Assembly (NCBI GenBank): GCA_903852955.1
Contig: CAINSH010000173.1
Span: 1 to 11,166, forward strand
Length of the DNA stretch: 11,166 nucleotides
DNA from: an uncultured Actinomycetes bacterium
Lineage (GTDB): Bacteria; Actinomycetota; Actinomycetes; Nanopelagicales; Nanopelagicaceae
Direction of reading: 5' to 3'
In this document: in pieces, positions 7,146 to 11,166 of the stretch
How the letters are laid out: every line of letters begins with the position of its first letter
Numbering within the stretch: position 1 is the first letter of the stretch
Notes under the pieces: generated by a model
Database searches by the model: none
What the model saw: only the letters and a program-made list of their open reading frames with translations
Told to the model about the DNA's origin: nothing
Translations under genes and position numbers: made by a program

Positions 7146-7814
7146 CTAGTGCAGTTGGCTCTTTGATGGAACGTAGCGGTCAACTGCAATTACTGCGACC
7201 AGCAAAGCGCTACCAATAAAAACGCCACCTAAGAGATCGCTGAACCAATGTGTATGCCGAATAAGTGATACGACGCAAACCGTCAAACTGATTAAGGCCA
7301 CACCTGCACTCGCAAGACGTCCTTGATATCTATCTACTTTTGCATATCTATAAATCAAATAGGCCAAAATTCCCCAAGATAAAACGGCATTTGATGCGTG
7401 CCCACTGGGGTAAGACATTCCACCTACGTGCAATAAATCAAAACCATCGCGCGGTTTAGTTCTTCCTAAAAATAATTTGAAAGTTCCCACTACAAGGTTG
7501 AGCAAAATCAATGAAAGAAAAGCAAGATTGAGTGGGCGCCAAGTTTTAAATTTATATGCAATAAATACTGCGGCAAGTAGAAGGACGGTGGCAGTCAACC
7601 AGCGAAGACCAAGGTCATCTAAACGGCGAAGAAGAAAACCGGCAAAGCCATCAAACTGTGGCTTAGGGTCACTATTTATTTTTTTATCATATTCAACAAG
7701 TGGTCCATAACTAAGGACTTGCTGAGTTACCAGTAGAAAACCAGCAAATAAAACAACCGCCCAACGTAGTGCCCGGTCCATTTGCTTACGGCGATTTTGT
7801 ATTAATTCGTTCAT
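7146..7814 (-). CDS. PAP2-family membrane phosphatase
   Basis: A 222-residue membrane protein of the PAP2/PgpB superfamily, which removes phosphate from lipid phosphates or pyrophosphates. Hydrophobic segments lie near residues 15-36, 72-88, 95-112, 142-156, 168-184 and 195-211, giving about six membrane spans. The three-part active site is recognisable but altered. Motif 1 is K113…K120-P121 (normally K-x6-RP). Motif 2 is PSGH at 136-139. Motif 3 is RHTHWFSD at 186-193, with His189 and Asp193; the usual arginine six residues before that His is Ser183, while an Arg sits three before it. The ATG overlaps the glmS stop by one base (TAATG). Placed among amino-sugar and D-alanine genes, it could be an undecaprenyl-pyrophosphate phosphatase, but phosphatidic acid or another lipid phosphate is equally possible. 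Family call good, substrate unknown. Confidence 0.85.
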   Translation of the reverse strand: MNELIQNRRKQMDRALRWAVVLFAGFLLVTQQVLSYGPLVEYDKKINSDPKPQFDGFAGFLLRRLDDLGLRWLTATVLLLAAVFIAYKFKTWRPLNLAFLSLILLNLVVGTFKLFLGRTKPRDGFDLLHVGGMSYPSGHASNAVLSWGILAYLIYRYAKVDRYQGRLASAGVALISLTVCVVSLIRHTHWFSDLLGGVFIGSALLVAVIAVDRYVPSKSQLH

Positions 7815-9652
7815 TATTCAACCGTTACTGATTTAGCCAAGTTTCTTGGTTGATCAACGTCATTTCCACGAGCAACCGCCATTTCATAAGCAAAAACCTG
7901 CAAAGGCACGGTAGCTAGTACTGGTTGAAAAAGCGCTGGAACTACTGGAATGCGGATGATGTGTTCAGCGCCTTCTACATGCGCACCTTCTTCGGCGATG
8001 ACAATAACTCGAGCACCGCGGGCTTTTACTTCTTGAATATTGCTCAGCATTTTTTCATCTAAAGCATGCTCGTGACCGGCCGGCAAAATAGCGATTACCG
8101 GAGTTCCTTGATCAATTAATGCGATTGGACCATGTTTTAGTTCACCACCTGCGAAACCTTCGGCATGAATATAAGCAAGCTCTTTGAGCTTAAGTGCACC
8201 TTCAAGTGCGACTGGATATCCAATATTTCTGCCTAGGAATAAAACAATATTGTTTTGCGCAAAACTTCTAGTGAGCGCACGTAGCGGCTCAACGGTTTCT
8301 AAAATTTGTTCAATTTTTCCTGGAAGTTCGAGAAGTTCGTTATAAAAACCTTCAACTTCAGAATCAGAAAGTTGTCCATTGACTTGGGCAAGATGCAGGC
8401 CGATTAAATAGACCGCAATCATCTGGGTTAATAAAGCTTTAGTTGAAGCAACTGCGATTTCGGGTCCGGCATGGGTATATATAACTGCATCGGCTTCGCG
8501 TGGAATAGTTGAGGAGTTTGTATTACAAATTGCAAGCACTCGTCCACCTGCAGCTTTTGCATGGCGCACAGCCATCAACGTATCCATGGTTTCACCGGAC
8601 TGCGAAATGGCGATAATTAATGTACCGGCATCAATTATTGGATCTCGGTATCTAAATTCGCTTGCGATTTCTACATCAACTGGAATTTTTGCCCATTTTT
8701 CAATTGCATACTTTGCAACCATGCCCGCGTGATACGCAGTTCCACAAGCAATTACCGTAATCTTTTTTAATGAGCGAATATCATCCGCGCTCATGTGTAA
8801 CTCATCTAAAACAATCTGCTTGTTATCGCTTAAACGGCCAATCAAAGTGTCGGCCACTGCCTTGGGTTGTTCAAAGATTTCCTTGAGCATGAAATGGGTA
8901 AAGCCACCCTTTTGCGCTGCGCTGGCATCCCAAGAAATTAAATACTCTTTAGGTTCAACCGCATTGCCATCTAAATCAGTAATAGTTACCGAGTTTGGAT
9001 CCATTGTTACAACTTCATCTTGACCTAATTCAACGGCCCGCTTTGTGTAATCGATGAAAGCTGCAACATCAGATGCCATAAAGTTTTCGCCTTTGCCAAG
9101 ACCTACAACAAGAGGTGAATTACGACGTACTCCAACGACTATATCTGGAGCATCGGCATGAATTGCAAGCAAAGTAAAAGATCCGCGCAAAGCTTTAACC
9201 GCTTCACGCATCGCTGCCGATAGATCTCCATTATGTTTTTTGCGAAGATCGCTCAATAGATGCGCAACTGATTCTGTATCTGTCTCTGATGAAAACTTGT
9301 GCCCACGTAATTCAAGTTCTTTACGAAGCTCTGAATAGTTTTCAATAATTCCATTATGAATTACCGCGAGCTTGCCTTCGTTATCTACGTGAGGGTGGGC
9401 ATTGTGATCAGTTGGCCCACCATGTGTTGCCCAACGGGTATGCCCAATTCCTGAATGCACGACTGGCAAAGTCGCATCAAGTGAGTTCTCCAAATTTGAA
9501 AGCTTGCCCGCTTTTTTCTCAATAAATAACCTGCCTGGTGTTCCCAGTGCGATTCCGGCTGAGTCATAACCGCGGTATTCAAGGCGGCGCAGACCTTCAA
9601 TCAAGGGCGTTGCTGCAGATTGTGGACCTGTGTATCCCACAATTCCGCACAT
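7814..9652 (-). CDS. glmS: Glutamine--fructose-6-phosphate aminotransferase (isomerizing)
   Basis: A 612-residue cytosolic enzyme making glucosamine-6-phosphate from fructose-6-phosphate and glutamine, the first step toward UDP-GlcNAc for peptidoglycan. The N-terminal class II glutaminase domain (to about residue 235) starts MCGIVGY, with Cys2 becoming the N-terminal nucleophile after Met removal; GHTRWATHG at 71-79 and HNGIIEN at 99-105 bind glutamine. Two SIS sugar-isomerase domains follow: CGTAYHAG at 303-310, SQSGET at 350-355, STKA at 403-406, then the catalytic-loop region KELAYIHAEG at 490-499 and GELKHGP at 503-509. The C-terminal DQPRNLAKSVTVE is the standard end. Length is normal. 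It starts six bases after the glmM stop. There is no room for, and no sign of, a glmS ribozyme leader. Confidence 0.97.
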   Translation of the reverse strand: MCGIVGYTGPQSAATPLIEGLRRLEYRGYDSAGIALGTPGRLFIEKKAGKLSNLENSLDATLPVVHSGIGHTRWATHGGPTDHNAHPHVDNEGKLAVIHNGIIENYSELRKELELRGHKFSSETDTESVAHLLSDLRKKHNGDLSAAMREAVKALRGSFTLLAIHADAPDIVVGVRRNSPLVVGLGKGENFMASDVAAFIDYTKRAVELGQDEVVTMDPNSVTITDLDGNAVEPKEYLISWDASAAQKGGFTHFMLKEIFEQPKAVADTLIGRLSDNKQIVLDELHMSADDIRSLKKITVIACGTAYHAGMVAKYAIEKWAKIPVDVEIASEFRYRDPIIDAGTLIIAISQSGETMDTLMAVRHAKAAGGRVLAICNTNSSTIPREADAVIYTHAGPEIAVASTKALLTQMIAVYLIGLHLAQVNGQLSDSEVEGFYNELLELPGKIEQILETVEPLRALTRSFAQNNIVLFLGRNIGYPVALEGALKLKELAYIHAEGFAGGELKHGPIALIDQGTPVIAILPAGHEHALDEKMLSNIQEVKARGARVIVIAEEGAHVEGAEHIIRIPVVPALFQPVLATVPLQVFAYEMAVARGNDVDQPRNLAKSVTVE

Positions 9653-9658
9653 AATTAA

Positions 9659-10999
9659 TTACCCCAGTTCAGCTTTAACAGTATCTGCAAGTTCTCTAGC
9701 AACTTCTTGCGCAAGGCTATCACTGGCGGCTTCAACCATGACTCTGACAAGAGGCTCGGTACCAGATGCTCGAAGTAAGACTCGGCCACTATCGCCTAAA
9801 CGATCTTCGGCAGATTTTACTGCCGCTGAAATAACCAAAGAATCGTTGAGTTTTTCCTTTGCAACATCTTTAACATTAATTAAAACTTGTGGAAAGCGCA
9901 CCATTGTGGCCGCTAGCTCCTGAAGTGTTTTTCCAGTTCGGACCACTTCTTGCAGAAGTTGAAGCGCAGTCAAGATTCCATCGCCAGTATTTGCAAGGTC
10001 GCGCATAATTACATGGCCGGATTGTTCTCCGCCTAATGAATACCCGTTAGCAATCATATTTTCAAGAACATACCGATCTCCGACCGGCGTGGTTACAACG
10101 TCAATGCCAGCATCTTTCATGGCGTGCATAAAACCAAGATTGCTCATGACTGTGCCAACTACGGTGTTGTTAGTTAATTTTCCACGGGCTTTAAAGCCGC
10201 GTGCAAGCAAAGTCAGAATATGGTCGCCATCGATTTCATTTCCAGCAGCATCGATTGCTAAACAGCGATCGGCATCACCATCATGTGCAATTCCAACATC
10301 TGCACCTTCTTTTAATACTGCGGCGCGCAATTGGTGCAGATGGGTAGATCCACAATCATCATTAATATTCCAACCATCTGGCTGATTGAATATGGCAACC
10401 ACTTCGGCCCCAGCGCGTCGATACGCTTCTGGTGCAACATAGGAAGCTGCGCCATTTGCGCAATCAACAACAATCTTTAAACCTTTAAGTGGAGTTTCAA
10501 CTGATGCGAGCAAGTGCTTTAAATATCGCTCTGTCGCGGTGTCATCAATAATTGAGCGTCCGACATTCTTACCTGTTGGTCTTTCCCAATCTTCACCCAT
10601 GCGTGCTTCGATACGAGCTTCAATAGCATCATCTAATTTGCCGCCACCGCGGGCAAATAACTTAATTCCATTATCTGGCATTGGATTATGAGATGCGCTA
10701 ATCATCACGCCAAGGTCGCACTTTGATTCTGCAACAAGGTGTGCAATTGCAGGTGTTGGTAATACGCCAACTCGATAGACATTGATTCCAGCACTTGTTA
10801 ATCCTGCAACTACGGCAGCTTCCAAAAATTCTCCGGAGGCACGTGAATCTTGACCCACAATTGCTGTAGGTCGGTGATCTTTATTTGATGAGCTTTCTAC
10901 CAATATATGCGCGGCAGCAACTGAAACATCAAGAGCTAATTCAGCAGTTAAATCACGATTGGCTAAGCCACGAATCCCATCAGTGCCAAAGAGCGCCAT
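9659..10999 (-). CDS. glmM: Phosphoglucosamine mutase
   Basis: A 446-residue enzyme of the alpha-D-phosphohexomutase family that converts glucosamine-6-phosphate to glucosamine-1-phosphate, the step after GlmS. It begins MALFGTDGIRG, as in GlmM. The phospho-serine loop SASHNP is at 101-106 (Ser103 phosphorylated), the metal loop DGDADR at 240-245 (three Asp), the sugar-binding loop GGEQSGH at 323-329, and the phosphate-binding RASGTEP at 410-416. All key residues are present and the length is standard. The ATG at 10999 has AAAGGGG at 11005-11011, five bases upstream, in the 27-base gap after rpsI. The rpsI–glmM linkage is widespread in Actinobacteria. GlmM and GlmS catalyse consecutive steps, and adjacent genes should keep them co-expressed. 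Confidence 0.97.
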   Translation of the reverse strand: MALFGTDGIRGLANRDLTAELALDVSVAAAHILVESSSNKDHRPTAIVGQDSRASGEFLEAAVVAGLTSAGINVYRVGVLPTPAIAHLVAESKCDLGVMISASHNPMPDNGIKLFARGGGKLDDAIEARIEARMGEDWERPTGKNVGRSIIDDTATERYLKHLLASVETPLKGLKIVVDCANGAASYVAPEAYRRAGAEVVAIFNQPDGWNINDDCGSTHLHQLRAAVLKEGADVGIAHDGDADRCLAIDAAGNEIDGDHILTLLARGFKARGKLTNNTVVGTVMSNLGFMHAMKDAGIDVVTTPVGDRYVLENMIANGYSLGGEQSGHVIMRDLANTGDGILTALQLLQEVVRTGKTLQELAATMVRFPQVLINVKDVAKEKLNDSLVISAAVKSAEDRLGDSGRVLLRASGTEPLVRVMVEAASDSLAQEVARELADTVKAELG

Positions 11000-11004
11000 T
11001 GGAA

Positions 11005-11011
11005 CCCCTTT
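11005..11011 (-). promoter_or_regulatory. Ribosome binding site of glmM
   Basis: AAAGGGG five bases before the glmM ATG, in the 27-base rpsI–glmM gap. It is one of the clearest Shine-Dalgarno matches in the window. The gap shows no hairpin with a T-tract, so read-through from rpsI is likely. Confidence 0.6.
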
Positions 11012-11026
11012 GCTCGATAGTGAAAA

Positions 11027-11166
11027 TTAACGCTTGCTGTATTGAGAACGCTTACGTGCCTTCTTAAGACCGTACTTCTTGCGCTCAATAACACGTGCAT
11101 CACGTGAAAGGAATCCAGCTTTCTTAAGTGCTGGACGGTTAGCTTCTTCATCGATCTGGTTAAGTG
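11027..11166 (-). CDS. rpsI: 30S ribosomal protein S9, C-terminal part
   Basis: The last 45 codons plus the stop (TAA at 11027-11029) of a gene whose beginning lies beyond the right edge. The end is the S9 signature: [16 protein letters not shown], then [19 protein letters not shown]. The invariant SKR tail reaches the peptidyl-tRNA site of the small ribosomal subunit. Lysine codons are mostly AAG, as expected for a highly expressed gene. In Actinobacteria rplM usually precedes it, which would be just outside this window. Confidence 0.97.
   Translation of the reverse strand, partial: LNQIDEEANRPALKKAGFLSRDARVIERKKYGLKKARKRSQYSKR

Noticed and set aside
6791..7189. Longer acpS reading frame starting at 7189 (132 residues)
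   Set aside because: The extra 18 residues do not resemble AcpS and overlap the phosphatase gene by 44 bases; the family N-terminus begins at the internal Met encoded at 7135.
11000..11026. Possible terminator or promoter between rpsI and glmM
   Set aside because: Only 27 bases, no stable inverted repeat with a T-run and no -10/-35 pair that I can defend; the only clear signal is the glmM ribosome site.

Overview
The window is a solid block of minus-strand genes. Read 3' to 5' on the given strand, the order is rpsI (C-terminal end only) – glmM – glmS – PAP2 phosphatase – acpS – alr – livG – livF – livH – livM – livJ – secreted alpha/beta hydrolase (runs off the left edge). Every junction is an overlap, a direct abutment, or a gap of at most 27 bases. 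There is no intergenic stretch over 300 bases, and I saw no RNA gene, mobile element, CRISPR array or convincing terminator.

Organism: the order rpsI–glmM–glmS…acpS–alr is the arrangement I know from Actinobacteria. The DNA is unusually AT-leaning for that phylum (by eye in the low to mid 40s % GC), and the genes are packed as in a streamlined genome. Together with a complete Liv-type amino-acid importer, this points to a small-genome aquatic actinobacterium such as the freshwater acI/Nanopelagicales group. The lineage is an inference; a marker-gene search would settle it.

Right part (about 5690–11166): ribosomal protein S9, then cell-envelope precursor genes. GlmM and GlmS make glucosamine phosphates for UDP-GlcNAc, Alr supplies D-alanine, and a membrane PAP2 phosphatase may recycle a lipid carrier. 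AcpS activates the acyl carrier protein. Compared with the common actinobacterial layout, the PAP2 gene sits between glmS and acpS, and no NAD(P)HX-repair gene separates acpS from alr.

Left part (about 1–5707): a complete Liv/HAAT-family ABC importer (two ATPases, two permeases, one exported binding protein) starts inside the 3' end of alr. It is followed, with a TAATG stop/start overlap, by a signal-peptide-bearing serine hydrolase. The simplest reading is that the hydrolase acts outside the membrane, perhaps releasing a small molecule that the importer takes up. Two details deserve attention: the LivG ATPase has a non-canonical signature motif (LSYPD), and the binding protein lacks the lipobox cysteine expected for a binding protein in a monoderm cell.
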